Assembly: GCA_905616455.1 (NCBI GenBank)
Contig: CAJQSW010000004.1
Coordinates: 1-52,936, forward strand
Length of the DNA stretch: 52,936 nt
Reading direction: 5' to 3'
Origin: an uncultured Candidatus Pelagibacter sp.
GTDB taxonomy: Bacteria; Pseudomonadota; Alphaproteobacteria; Pelagibacterales; Pelagibacteraceae
Shown here: positions 38,128-46,588 of the stretch, piece after piece
Numbering within the stretch: position 1 is the stretch's first letter
Layout of the letters: each line of letters opens with the position of its first letter
Program-made: the position numbers and the translations under genes
The notes under the pieces: model-generated
The model's database searches: none
The model's input: only the letters and a program-made list of their open reading frames with translations
What the model was told of the DNA's origin: nothing

Positions 38128-39523
38128 TTTTTTAAAAACAGTACTAATATTTCTTCTTATAACTAATTGTTCATTACAAAAAAATTCTAAATTTTGGTCC
38201 AAAAATAAAAAATTAGAAGTAATTAAAAAAGAAAAAATTACAAAGAGTAAAGTTAAAGACAATTCACAAACCACAAAAGAAAGTTGTCACAGAATATTTC
38301 TTGTAAAAATGTGTAAAGAAGTAAAAAAGACGATCAAAACAGAAAATTTTTCAAATGAAACGACACTTATCTCAGAGTTTAACTCAAATTTAAAAATTAA
38401 ACTTTATTCAAAACCAATAAATAAAAGCTTTATAAACAATTTTGATAATAATAATGGTAGAATTAACTTTAATGGAAATCTTAAAAATTTATCAAAATAT
38501 AAGTTTTCTAAAATAAAAAATTTTCATCAATACGATACTAAAATATCACTTTACAATGATGATATTATTTTCTTTGATAATAAGGGCTCTATTTTAAGAT
38601 TTGATAAAGACTCTGACTTAGTATGGAAAAAAAATAATTATACCAAATCAGAAAAAAAACAAAATCCAATATTATTTTTTGAAAATAATAAAAAAACTAT
38701 AATAATTGCTGACAATATTTCAAAATATTATGCGTTGGATATTAACACGGGAGAGTTATTATGGTCTAAAAATAATACAGCACCATTCAACTCACAGCTC
38801 AAAATATATAAAGATAAATTTTTTTTAATTGATTACAATAACACTCTAAGAGCATACAATATTAAAGATGGTAATGAAATTTGGAAGATTAAGACTGAAA
38901 ACTCTTTAATTAGATCTCAAAAAAAGCTTTCTATGGTCATAATTGAAAATAAAATCTATTTTAATAATTACCTAGGTGACATAAGTGCAGTTGATATTGA
39001 ATCTGGTCAATTGTTATGGCAAACACCGACTCAAACAAGTCTTATTGACGGAGAGAACTTTTTTCTTAAAATATCTGATATAATAGGAGATAAATACACT
39101 TTATACTTTTCAAACAATAAAAATCAATTTTTTGCGTTAGATATCAAAACTGGTTTTGTAAATTGGAAACAAAAAATTAATTCAAATTTGAGACCAACTT
39201 TAATTGATAATTATATTTTTACAGTATCTCTTAGTGGTTATTTAGTTGTTATTGATAAAAATTCTGGAAAAATCATTAGAATTACAGATGCTTTTAAAAC
39301 CCTTAAAAATAAAAAAAAAAATAGAATCTTACCAACAGGTTTTATTGTTGGTAATAATAATATTTATATCTCCACAAGTCATGGTAGACTTTTAGTCTTA
39401 GATATAGAAACAGGCATGGTTATTGACACAATTAAAATAGATAATAATAAAATTGCAAGACCGTTAATATTAAATCAAAAAATGTTTATTACTACTGACA
39501 GCTCTATCATTAAACTAAACTAA
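38120..39523 (+). CDS. bamB: BamB-like outer-membrane beta-propeller lipoprotein
   Basis: 467 aa from a GTG start inside the preceding gene. The signal MNNFLKTVLIFLLITNCS ends in a Cys suitable for lipidation, although Asn at -1 is atypical. Repeated PQQ-type blades appear: YALDINTGELLWSKN, AYNIKDGNEIWKIK, AVDIESGQLLWQT, ALDIKTGFVNWKQK, VIDKNSGKI and VLDIETGMVID. BamB is part of the Bam complex that inserts outer-membrane beta-barrels such as the TolC channel encoded earlier. The region before the propeller (about 20-130) is Lys/Asn-rich and poorly conserved. Confidence 0.82.
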   Translation: MNNFLKTVLIFLLITNCSLQKNSKFWSKNKKLEVIKKEKITKSKVKDNSQTTKESCHRIFLVKMCKEVKKTIKTENFSNETTLISEFNSNLKIKLYSKPINKSFINNFDNNNGRINFNGNLKNLSKYKFSKIKNFHQYDTKISLYNDDIIFFDNKGSILRFDKDSDLVWKKNNYTKSEKKQNPILFFENNKKTIIIADNISKYYALDINTGELLWSKNNTAPFNSQLKIYKDKFFLIDYNNTLRAYNIKDGNEIWKIKTENSLIRSQKKLSMVIIENKIYFNNYLGDISAVDIESGQLLWQTPTQTSLIDGENFFLKISDIIGDKYTLYFSNNKNQFFALDIKTGFVNWKQKINSNLRPTLIDNYIFTVSLSGYLVVIDKNSGKIIRITDAFKTLKNKKKNRILPTGFIVGNNNIYISTSHGRLLVLDIETGMVIDTIKIDNNKIARPLILNQKMFITTDSSIIKLN

Positions 39524-39524
39524 C

Positions 39525-39953
39525 ATGTTTTTAAAACTACTTAACAAAATAGGTAGAAAAAAAATAGTTTTAGACCGTGGCCCATCTCATCCAAAATACA
39601 ATGAAGCAAAACCATGGATGAACAGGTATTATGTATTAATGAGATATAGACCAAGATGGTTTCCATTTAATATTTTAATACACGAGATGTTAGCTGACGA
39701 TCATGGTGATGGAGTTCATAATCATACATTTCCTTTTATAACAATAATCCTGAAAGATGGTTATTGGGAAACATTAAAAAATGGTAAATTTTGGAGACCT
39801 GTCGGTTATATTGGGTTCAGATCTTCAAACACGTTACATCGTGTAGATTTGAAAAAAGGAACCAAGCCTTTAACACTCTTTATATCTGGACCTTTTGGTT
39901 TAAGAAAAGGACCTAGATCTGAATATGGTATAGATTTTAAAAAAAAAATATGA
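39525..39953 (+). CDS. Cupin-like protein of unknown function
   Basis: 142 aa. The central part looks like a double-stranded beta-helix: HGDGVHNHTFPFITIILKDGYWE has a cupin motif 1 HxH, and GYIGFRSSNTLHRVDL resembles motif 2 with the third His. The end reads SGPFGLRKGPRSEYG. No enzyme family was identified. It lies 1 nt after bamB and overlaps zapE by 4 nt. Metal binding is plausible from the three His residues. Confidence 0.6.
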   Translation: MFLKLLNKIGRKKIVLDRGPSHPKYNEAKPWMNRYYVLMRYRPRWFPFNILIHEMLADDHGDGVHNHTFPFITIILKDGYWETLKNGKFWRPVGYIGFRSSNTLHRVDLKKGTKPLTLFISGPFGLRKGPRSEYGIDFKKKI

Positions 39954-41002
39954 ACCTTAAAAATTTATTCTTAAATCACTGTAAGGCAAAAAACTTAGAG
40001 ATAAATATTAATCAAATAATAACAATAGAAGTTATCAATAAATTTTATCAAAGTAATTTTAATTATAATTTTATTAAAAATTTATTTTCAAAAAAAAATA
40101 TTATACGAGGTTTTTATTTACAGGGAGATGTTGGAGTAGGAAAAACTATGATTTTAAATTTTTTCTATGAAAACTTTGATCAAACTAAACATAGATTACA
40201 CTTTAATGAATTTATGATTAATTTTCATGACTTTATTTTTCAAAACAAAAATAATAAAAACGGAAATACTGTTGATAAATTCGTTGTTAAGTTAAAAAGA
40301 AAATATAAATTAATTTATTTAGATGAATTTCAGGTCACTAATATTGTTGATGCAATGATATTAGGAAGTTTATTTAAAAAAATTTTTGATGAAAATATCA
40401 GAGTTATCTTTTCATCCAATGTTAAAATAAATGATTTATATAAAGATGGCCTTCAAAGGGAACAATTTATTCCGTTTATAAGAATTATGAAAAAAAAATG
40501 TTTAGAACAAACGCTTGTTATAAAAGAAGATTATCGCAAATCTCAAAATAGAAATAATGATAGATACTTCTATCCTTTAAATGAAATAACCAATTTCAAA
40601 ATTAATAAATTATTTAGAAAACTTACTAAGGATAAGATTAAACAAGAAAAGATTTTAATAGTTAAAGGTAGAAAATTTATTATCAAAAATTATTATGATG
40701 GTGTTGTGAGATTTGATTTTAGTGAACTATGCAATAAAAATATAGGAGCTGAAGATTATATTAAAATAACTGATGTTTCTCAATATATTTTCATTGAAAG
40801 CTTGCCTAATTTTAATGATAAAAATTCCAATCAACAACAGCGATTTATTACTTTGATAGATATTATCTATGAAAAAAAGATAAGTTTAGCCATTAGTAGT
40901 ATTTCAAATTTAAATAAATTAACTTCATCCAAAAGTTTGTCAGAACCATTTAAGAGAACGCTAAGTAGATTACATGAGCTTACTTCAAGTAAAAATAATT
41001 AG
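39950..41002 (+). CDS. zapE: AFG1/ZapE family ATPase
   Basis: 350 aa. Walker A GDVGVGKT is at residues 59-66, and Walker B LIYLDEFQV is near 121-129, followed by VVDAMILGSLFKKIFDENIRVIFSSN-like sequence (sensor 1) and the family segment DGLQREQFIPFI. ZapE/AFG1 ATPases act at the division site in E. coli and in mitochondrial protein quality control in eukaryotes. The N-terminus is shorter than average, and the gene is highly AT-rich. It starts within the end of the cupin-like gene. Confidence 0.88.
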   Translation: MNLKNLFLNHCKAKNLEININQIITIEVINKFYQSNFNYNFIKNLFSKKNIIRGFYLQGDVGVGKTMILNFFYENFDQTKHRLHFNEFMINFHDFIFQNKNNKNGNTVDKFVVKLKRKYKLIYLDEFQVTNIVDAMILGSLFKKIFDENIRVIFSSNVKINDLYKDGLQREQFIPFIRIMKKKCLEQTLVIKEDYRKSQNRNNDRYFYPLNEITNFKINKLFRKLTKDKIKQEKILIVKGRKFIIKNYYDGVVRFDFSELCNKNIGAEDYIKITDVSQYIFIESLPNFNDKNSNQQQRFITLIDIIYEKKISLAISSISNLNKLTSSKSLSEPFKRTLSRLHELTSSKNN

Positions 41003-41094
41003 ATGAGGAAGGAATTTTTTAAACTTAAAACTAATGGTATATGTCTCTATAAGTTTACCAATGAAATTATAAGTTGGATTAGATAGGGGATTGT

Positions 41095-41250
41095 TATGAT
41101 CTAGAGTTTTGGTAGTTCCCTGTATGAGCTGTGCGCTCATTAGTCCTTAATCTTCACACTAAAGAATTAATGAGCAATGAAATTAGCCAAGAATGAGTAG
41201 TGTCAAGAGATACAAGGGAAAAGTAGGTTTTATGATTTAAACCCTATTTT
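41095..41250 (+). ncRNA. Predicted structured small RNA, 6S-like architecture
   Basis: A good -10 (TATGAT, 41095-41100) lies in a 299-bp gene-free stretch. The expected transcript has a closing stem, TTCCCTGTAT (41116-41125) with ATACAAGGGAA (41210-41220), one bulged A. A terminal hairpin forms from GCTCA (41135-41139) with TGAGC (41171-41175) and TTAATCTT (41147-41154) with AAGAATTAA (41162-41170). A large asymmetric internal loop lies between. A terminator-like end follows: TAGG (41224-41227) pairs with CCTA (41243-41246), then TTTT. Length about 145 nt. A rod with closing stem, bubble and terminal hairpin suggests 6S RNA, but no primary-sequence signature confirms this. Confidence 0.5.
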
Positions 41251-41301
41251 AACTAGACTCCTTATTTAATATATATTTAATTCAATTATTATAGGTAATT
41301 T

Positions 41302-42048
41302 ATGAAATTAAACAAAATTGAACCAAAATTCATTTCTAAATCCAACCCTAGAATTGGCTTAATTACACTAGGTAGTGATTTCAGAATTGAAAAAGATTTT
41401 AATAATGTGATTTATGGAAGAGACGTTGATCTCTATGTAAATAGAATACATTGCTATAATCCATTGACTAATGAAACATTAGCAAAAATGGCAGATGATA
41501 TTACAGAGGTTACTAATGATATTTTACCTGGTCAAAAAATAGATTGCGTGGCATATGGGTGCACATCTGGAACTGTAGCTGCTGGATATGATGTAATAAA
41601 AGAAAAAGTTAATTTAGCCAAACCAGAAGCAAAAGTAACAACTCCGATAACTTCTGTGATTAAAGCTTTAAAAGTACTGGATATTAATAAGATATCTATT
41701 TTTACACCTTACACAAAAACAATAAATGAATCTGTTGTTGGTTACTTCAAAAAAGAAAATATTATCATTAATTCTTTAAGCTATTTTGACATTGATTCAG
41801 ATTTAGATATTGGAAAAGTTGATGAAAATTATTTATTTGAGGTTCTGTCTAAAATAGATTTAGAAGATAGTGATGCATTATTTGTTTCTTGCACAGCTTT
41901 ACCAGTTTTATCAATTATTAATAAACTTGAAAAAAAACTCAATAAAATTGTATTGTCCAGTAATCAAACATTAATTTGGGAAACCTTAAATTTAATCGGA
42001 AACAAAGAACCTATTGAGGGGTTTGGAAAAATTTTTGATTTTAATTAA
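41302..42048 (+). CDS. eutA: EutA-like Asp/Glu racemase-superfamily protein (ectoine utilisation)
   Basis: 248 aa. The superfamily's paired catalytic Cys are seen in AYGCTSGTVAAGYDVI and FVSCTALPVL. TPITSVIKALKVLDINKISIFTPYTKTINE resembles EutA and maleate isomerase/arylmalonate decarboxylase relatives, and EutA fits best. EutA is encoded with ectoine catabolism genes in other alphaproteobacteria and is proposed to act on hydroxyectoine; its reaction is not settled. Here it stands alone behind the small RNA, 23 kb from the DoeA-like gene. Its end overlaps the convergent TerC-family gene by 4 nt. Confidence 0.62.
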   Translation: MKLNKIEPKFISKSNPRIGLITLGSDFRIEKDFNNVIYGRDVDLYVNRIHCYNPLTNETLAKMADDITEVTNDILPGQKIDCVAYGCTSGTVAAGYDVIKEKVNLAKPEAKVTTPITSVIKALKVLDINKISIFTPYTKTINESVVGYFKKENIIINSLSYFDIDSDLDIGKVDENYLFEVLSKIDLEDSDALFVSCTALPVLSIINKLEKKLNKIVLSSNQTLIWETLNLIGNKEPIEGFGKIFDFN

Positions 42049-42659
42049 AAGTATTGTTTAAAAGTTTCATTAATTGATAATACTCCAAAGTCATTTAATC
42101 CACCAATTATTAATTGAAGTGCTACTATTAAAATAAACCCCAAACCTACATAGGCTATCCATAAATGTTTTTGAATATAATTTGCTAGATATGTAGCTAA
42201 TGCGCCAGTTAATACAACTGATAAAATAAGTCCAAATATCATAAAGCCAAAATAGCCTTTTGCAGCCCCAACTACACCAATCACATTATCAAAACTTATA
42301 GTAATATCTGCAAATAATACTTTATAAACACTCTGGACATAAGAAGGTTCTTTAGATTTTTTTGTTGGAGATTTAATCTTATTTTTCATCTCGACCAAAT
42401 CTTTTCTCAAATCATTGACAATCCAAATTAAAAGAAGTCCACCCAATATTTTTATATAGTAAAATTCAAATAAGTAAGTAGCAAAAAGTGCAAAAATAAT
42501 TTTAAAAACTAATGCACCAGCTACACCCCATAAAATTATTTGTTTTCTATTTTTTGGTACAAAGTTAGCAGCAATTAAACCAATAATAATTGCATTATCA
42601 GCAGCTAAAATGATATCTATAAAGATGATTTGGGTTAAAATAATGAATTCTTCTATCAA
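42045..42659 (-). CDS. TerC/YjbE family integral membrane protein
   Basis: 204 aa with about six to seven membrane helices. The conserved acidic motifs of the family are present: FIDIILAADNAIIIGL (helix 1) and FADITISFDNVIGVVG in the second half. TerC relatives have been linked to metal-ion (manganese) export and tellurium resistance; the YjbE subgroup fits the length. Substrate is inferred only. It is convergent with the EutA-like gene, with overlapping stop codons. Confidence 0.85.
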   Translation of the reverse strand: MIEEFIILTQIIFIDIILAADNAIIIGLIAANFVPKNRKQIILWGVAGALVFKIIFALFATYLFEFYYIKILGGLLLIWIVNDLRKDLVEMKNKIKSPTKKSKEPSYVQSVYKVLFADITISFDNVIGVVGAAKGYFGFMIFGLILSVVLTGALATYLANYIQKHLWIAYVGLGFILIVALQLIIGGLNDFGVLSINETFKQYF

Positions 42660-42700
42660 AGTCTTTTTATAATATTAAATAATTCAATTAATTCAATAAT

Positions 42701-43219
42701 TTAATATTTAGATTTTTTTGTACCATCAATTATTTCTTTTAACTGTTTATACTCTTTACAATCACAGTTTTTTAAAACATTTAATCTTTCTTTAGCTAGA
42801 TCCATTCTATTAGTAGCTATATAGAGTTCTCCAAGATATTCATTTATTCCATTATGATTAGGCTCAATTTGTAAACCTTGTAAGTAAAATTCCTCACCTT
42901 TTTCATAATCCCCAAGTTTTCTAGTAGTAAAGCCTAAATAATTTAAGGTATCTGCTTGTAGGGGTTTTTTCTTATTAGATTTTAAAAGGAGCTTTTGTGC
43001 TTTTGCATATTTTTTTTGTGCTTTTTTAGTTTTACCTTTTTTTTCATACTTTTTAGCCCACTTGATATGAGAAACAGCTTTTTCATAATTTGTTTTAATT
43101 TTAGCTGAACTACCATCTCCCCCTGAATCACCTGAACTACTACCACTTGAAGCAGCTGAGTAAGAATTTGTAGACGTGGATAAAATTAAGAATAATAAAA
43201 TTGTTATTGTTTTTAGCAT
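42701..43219 (-). CDS. Exported TPR protein with Gly/Ser-rich linker
   Basis: 172 aa. A signal peptide (about residues 1-22) is followed by a short low-complexity stretch, SSGSSSGDSGGDGSS. Lys-rich helices and TPR units follow: YEKAVSHIKWAKKYEKKGKTKKAQKKYAKA, TLNYLGFTTRKLGDYEKGEEFYLQGLQIEPNHNG and INEYLGELYIATNRMDLAKERL. Two Cys near the end (NCDCKEYKQ) are conserved-looking. Function is unknown. It overlaps the pxpA stop by 1 nt, so it is probably co-transcribed with pxpA. Confidence 0.78.
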   Translation of the reverse strand: MLKTITILLFLILSTSTNSYSAASSGSSSGDSGGDGSSAKIKTNYEKAVSHIKWAKKYEKKGKTKKAQKKYAKAQKLLLKSNKKKPLQADTLNYLGFTTRKLGDYEKGEEFYLQGLQIEPNHNGINEYLGELYIATNRMDLAKERLNVLKNCDCKEYKQLKEIIDGTKKSKY

Positions 43220-43992
43220 TATATAAATTTTTTCATTTTATTTAAAGGTTTCAATATTAAGCCATTATCAACTAATTTATCTTTAACAGATTTTGCAGTT
43301 ATTAATGCGCTCTCACTATCACCATGTATACAAACAGAGTCTATTTCGCAAGGTATCTGTTTACCACTGAGACAATTTATTGACTGATTTTTAACCATAT
43401 TTAACACATGTTTCTTTGATAGATCAGGATCAATGATTAAAGCGTTTGGTTTTTTTCTAGAAATTAAATTTCCATTATCTTCATAATTTCTATCTGCAAA
43501 TATTTCACAGGCTATTTTCATATCATTTTTTTTTGCAGCTATTTCCATTTGTGAGCCTGTTGGTACAAGATAAATGATATCTTTATTTATTTCTTTAATA
43601 GCTATTGCGAGTGTTGTTGCTAACTCTAAATCCTCACAAGCCATATTGTTAAGTGCTCCATGTGGCTTGATATGGGTCACATTTTCATTATGTCTTTGAG
43701 CAATTTTTTGCAGTATTTCATATTGTTCAAAAATTAATTTTTTAATTTCTAAAGAGCTCAAATGCATTCTCTTTCTTCCAAAATTTTCAGAATCATTGAA
43801 AGAAGGGTGAGCACCCAAACTGACACCATTTTTTTTAGAAATTTGAATAACCATTTCCATTGTTTGTTCGTCTCCAGCATGGTAGCCACAGGCAATATTC
43901 GCAGAATTTACAATATTAAGTAATTCAGGATCATTCTTTATAGAATGAAACTTAGACTTTTCTCCTAAATCACAATTGATATTAATTTCCAT
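43219..43992 (-). CDS. pxpA: 5-oxoprolinase subunit A (LamB/YcsF family)
   Basis: 257 aa. The family motifs are plain: INCDLGE (residues 4-10), NIACGYHAGDEQTM, LGAHPSFND, HIKPHGALNNM, EIFADRNYEDNG and CIHGDS. With PxpB and PxpC it hydrolyses 5-oxoproline to glutamate using ATP. It is read divergently from pxpB, with only 27 bp between the two start codons. This arrangement is unusual because the three subunits are normally co-linear. Confidence 0.95.
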   Translation of the reverse strand: MEININCDLGEKSKFHSIKNDPELLNIVNSANIACGYHAGDEQTMEMVIQISKKNGVSLGAHPSFNDSENFGRKRMHLSSLEIKKLIFEQYEILQKIAQRHNENVTHIKPHGALNNMACEDLELATTLAIAIKEINKDIIYLVPTGSQMEIAAKKNDMKIACEIFADRNYEDNGNLISRKKPNALIIDPDLSKKHVLNMVKNQSINCLSGKQIPCEIDSVCIHGDSESALITAKSVKDKLVDNGLILKPLNKMKKFI

Positions 43993-44019
43993 ACATTTTA
44001 GTCTAGAGTATAACGTTTC

Positions 44020-44706
44020 ATGATTAAAAATATATCAAATCTTGGTGATGCAGCTGTATATTGTGATTTTGGCTCTGAAGTTAATGAGTCAATAAATGCC
44101 AATGTAATAGATTATTTTAATCATTTATCAAAATTAATAAAAGAGAAAAAAATAGAAGGAATAACCAACCTAACTCCCTCTTATAACAAATTAATTATTA
44201 GTTTTGATTTAACTATAACAAATTACAAAAAAATTAAAAATTTAATAGAAGGCTTAATTATTTATAAGGATATTAAAAATAATAATCAAAAAATTAAAAT
44301 TCCAGTTTGTTGTGATGATGAGTATGCGCTAGATATTATTAGATTAATTGCAAAATTAAATATTAATAAAGATCAAATATTAGAATTATATTTTAAAAAA
44401 GAATATTTTTGTTATATGACCGGTTTTATTGCTGGAATGCCTTTTTTAGGAGATCTAAATAAAGATATTAGGTGTGATAGGTTAGAAACACCAAGGGTTA
44501 AAATGCCAAAAGGGTCTGTTGGAATAACTGAACAATTTGCAAATATCTATACTTTTGAAAGTCCCGGTGGTTGGAATATTATTGGTAACACTCCAAAGAA
44601 AATATTTGATGATAAAAATTTAAATCAACCAGCTCTAGTTAACCCAGGGGATAAAGTAAGCTTTTATCAAATAACAAAAGAAGAATATTTAAATTGGAAT
44701 GAATAA
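44020..44706 (+). CDS. pxpB: 5-oxoprolinase subunit B (KipI family)
   Basis: 228 aa. The KipI/carboxyltransferase 1 domain is recognisable: LGDAAVYCDFG at the start, NLTPSYNKLIISFD, IPVCCDDEYALD, YFCYMTGFIAGMPFLGDL, PRVKMPKGSVGITEQFANIYTFESPGGWNIIGNTP and the final VNPGDKVSF. It pairs with PxpC; the pxpC start overlaps its end by 8 nt. Confidence 0.95.
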   Translation: MIKNISNLGDAAVYCDFGSEVNESINANVIDYFNHLSKLIKEKKIEGITNLTPSYNKLIISFDLTITNYKKIKNLIEGLIIYKDIKNNNQKIKIPVCCDDEYALDIIRLIAKLNINKDQILELYFKKEYFCYMTGFIAGMPFLGDLNKDIRCDRLETPRVKMPKGSVGITEQFANIYTFESPGGWNIIGNTPKKIFDDKNLNQPALVNPGDKVSFYQITKEEYLNWNE

Positions 44707-45652
44707 AGCATATTTTGAAATTTTAAGGGCAGGAGTTAATACTACCATTCAAGATAAAGGTAGAAATCACTTATATCATATTGGAATCTCAGTAAGTGGT
44801 GCAATTGACCAAAGAAATTATACACTATCTAATAAATTAGTTGAAAATCAATTAACTGAGGCTGTGATTGAGTTTGCATACCAAGGTCCACTTTTAAAAT
44901 TAAAAAATGGAAAAATTAATTTTGCAATATCTGGAGATATATTTTTTAAGATTATTAGAAAAAACTTAGAAGTAGAAGATGGTGAGTGTTATAAGAGTTA
45001 TATTTTAGGTGAAGATGATCAAATAGATATAATATCAACCAAAAATTCTACCTATGGATACTTGGCAGTTAATGGTGGCTTTCATTTAGAAAAAACCTGG
45101 GGTAGTTATTCCATAAATACTAAAGCAAATATTGGACCCAATGATGGGAAAAAGTATTCTTTAAGTGATAAAATTTTTATTAAAAAATCTGACACCAAGA
45201 ACTCAATTAAAAGAAAAATAAATTATAATTACTCTCCTGATAATATTATTCGAATTATTAAAGGTACAAATTTTGACTATTTCTCAAAGGATACGATAGA
45301 TAAATTTTTTAAGGAAGATTTTTTAATTACAAACCTTGTCGACAGGATGGGCATAAGATTAAAAGGTCCTAAATTAAAAAATATAGTAAACACCAATATC
45401 AAATCAGAAGGTCTAGTTAGAGGAGTTATTCAAGTACCTGCCGATGGAAATCCAATAATAATGTTATCTGATCATGGAACAGTTGGGGGATATCCAAAAA
45501 TTGGCGTGGTTATTGCTGCTGACCTTGATTTAATTGGCCAATTAACACCTGGAACAAAAATAAATTTTAAGGAAGTAAGCCTTGAAGAAGCTCAAAATAT
45601 ATTTAAAGCATACACTGAAGATACAAATAAATATTTAAATGAATGTAATTAA
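44699..45652 (+). CDS. pxpC: 5-oxoprolinase subunit C (KipA family, carboxyltransferase 2 domain)
   Basis: 317 aa. Motifs: ILRAGVNTTIQDKGRNHLYHIGISVSGAIDQRNY at the N-terminus, IEFAYQGPLLK, YLAVNGGF, DRMGIRLKGP and SDHGTVGGYPKIGVVIAADLDLIGQL. It completes the PxpABC enzyme. The last 14 nt overlap the start of the EamA transporter gene, so the transporter is translationally coupled. Confidence 0.95.
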   Translation: MNKAYFEILRAGVNTTIQDKGRNHLYHIGISVSGAIDQRNYTLSNKLVENQLTEAVIEFAYQGPLLKLKNGKINFAISGDIFFKIIRKNLEVEDGECYKSYILGEDDQIDIISTKNSTYGYLAVNGGFHLEKTWGSYSINTKANIGPNDGKKYSLSDKIFIKKSDTKNSIKRKINYNYSPDNIIRIIKGTNFDYFSKDTIDKFFKEDFLITNLVDRMGIRLKGPKLKNIVNTNIKSEGLVRGVIQVPADGNPIIMLSDHGTVGGYPKIGVVIAADLDLIGQLTPGTKINFKEVSLEEAQNIFKAYTEDTNKYLNECN

Positions 45653-46532
45653 TAAAATTCCTGGTCCATTACTTATTTTTATGGGAGCTTTAAGTTTAAG
45701 TTTTGGTGGACTTATTGTTAAAAAATTTGAAGGATCTACAGAATGGCAAATTCTTTTTTGGAGATCTCTTTTTTTTACACTTACAGTTTTAGCTTTTCTA
45801 ATAATCACCTATAAAAAGAAAACTTTAAACTCCTTCTATAAGTCTGGATTACCAGGTTTTTTTGGGGGTATTATATTATCGTTTGGATTTTGTGGTTATG
45901 TGTATGCAATGTCAAATACATCAGTTGCTAATACTAATTTTATAATATCATTACAGATTTTATTTCTTGCGATTTTTGGTTACTTATTTTTGAAAGAAAA
46001 AATTTCAACAATTACTTTGGTTTCAATAGTACTAGCGATATCAGGAGTTATCTTGATGGTAGGGAATGACATGAAACCAGGTAACCTTTCAGGAAATCTA
46101 GCAGCCTTTACAATGCCCATCACATTTGCAGTCTTGATAATGATTGTAAGAAAATTTCCTACTGTAGATATGGTCCCTGCACAATTTGTTGCTGGAATAA
46201 GCTCATGTTTAATTGGATTAAGTGTATGTATTTACTATTCACACAGTTTAATGGTTTCGCCTAATGACATATTTTTAGGTTTTTTAGCAGGTTTTTTCCA
46301 GGTTGGTTTTGGTTTTATATTCATAACTATTGGAGCACGAAATACTCCTTCAGCAATGGTTGGAGTTATAATGTTATCTGAATCTGTTCTTGGTCCAATA
46401 TGGGCATTTTTATTTGCCAGTGAAAGACCCTCATCATTTACTTTAATTGGTGGTGGAATTATTTTATTCGCAGTTTTAATTCAGTTTTCGTCCTTACTTT
46501 TAGAAAATAAAAAAGAAAAAGTTATTAGATAG
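45639..46532 (+). CDS. EamA/DMT family transporter
   Basis: 297 aa with ten predicted membrane helices in two EamA halves (about 8-140 and 150-290). LSLSFGGLIVKKFEGSTEWQILFWRSLFF and a second-half SEREPS-like segment (SESVLGPIWAFLFASERPS) are typical. DMT proteins move small metabolites, often outward. Its overlap with pxpC suggests a link with 5-oxoproline or glutamate metabolism, but this is only inferred from gene order. The convergent gor gene begins 56 bp beyond its end; no clear terminator was seen between them. Confidence 0.87.
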   Translation: MNVINKIPGPLLIFMGALSLSFGGLIVKKFEGSTEWQILFWRSLFFTLTVLAFLIITYKKKTLNSFYKSGLPGFFGGIILSFGFCGYVYAMSNTSVANTNFIISLQILFLAIFGYLFLKEKISTITLVSIVLAISGVILMVGNDMKPGNLSGNLAAFTMPITFAVLIMIVRKFPTVDMVPAQFVAGISSCLIGLSVCIYYSHSLMVSPNDIFLGFLAGFFQVGFGFIFITIGARNTPSAMVGVIMLSESVLGPIWAFLFASERPSSFTLIGGGIILFAVLIQFSSLLLENKKEKVIR

Positions 46533-46588
46533 AGTAGACGAGACCTAGAAGATAACCTCTTCCTTTAGTTTATTTATCTTTTGGGAAT

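Noticed and set aside
41021..41060. Interleaved pairs (AACTT/AAGTT and TGGTA/TACCA) that could form an H-type pseudoknot as in SAM-II/SAM-V riboswitches
   Set aside because: Stems are only 5 bp, AT-rich, and the conserved SAM-II/SAM-V nucleotides were not found; it also lies upstream of the small-RNA promoter.
41003..41086. A 27-codon frame directly after zapE
   Set aside because: Short, no homology cue, and it stops just before the -10 of the predicted small RNA; likely chance in AT-rich DNA.
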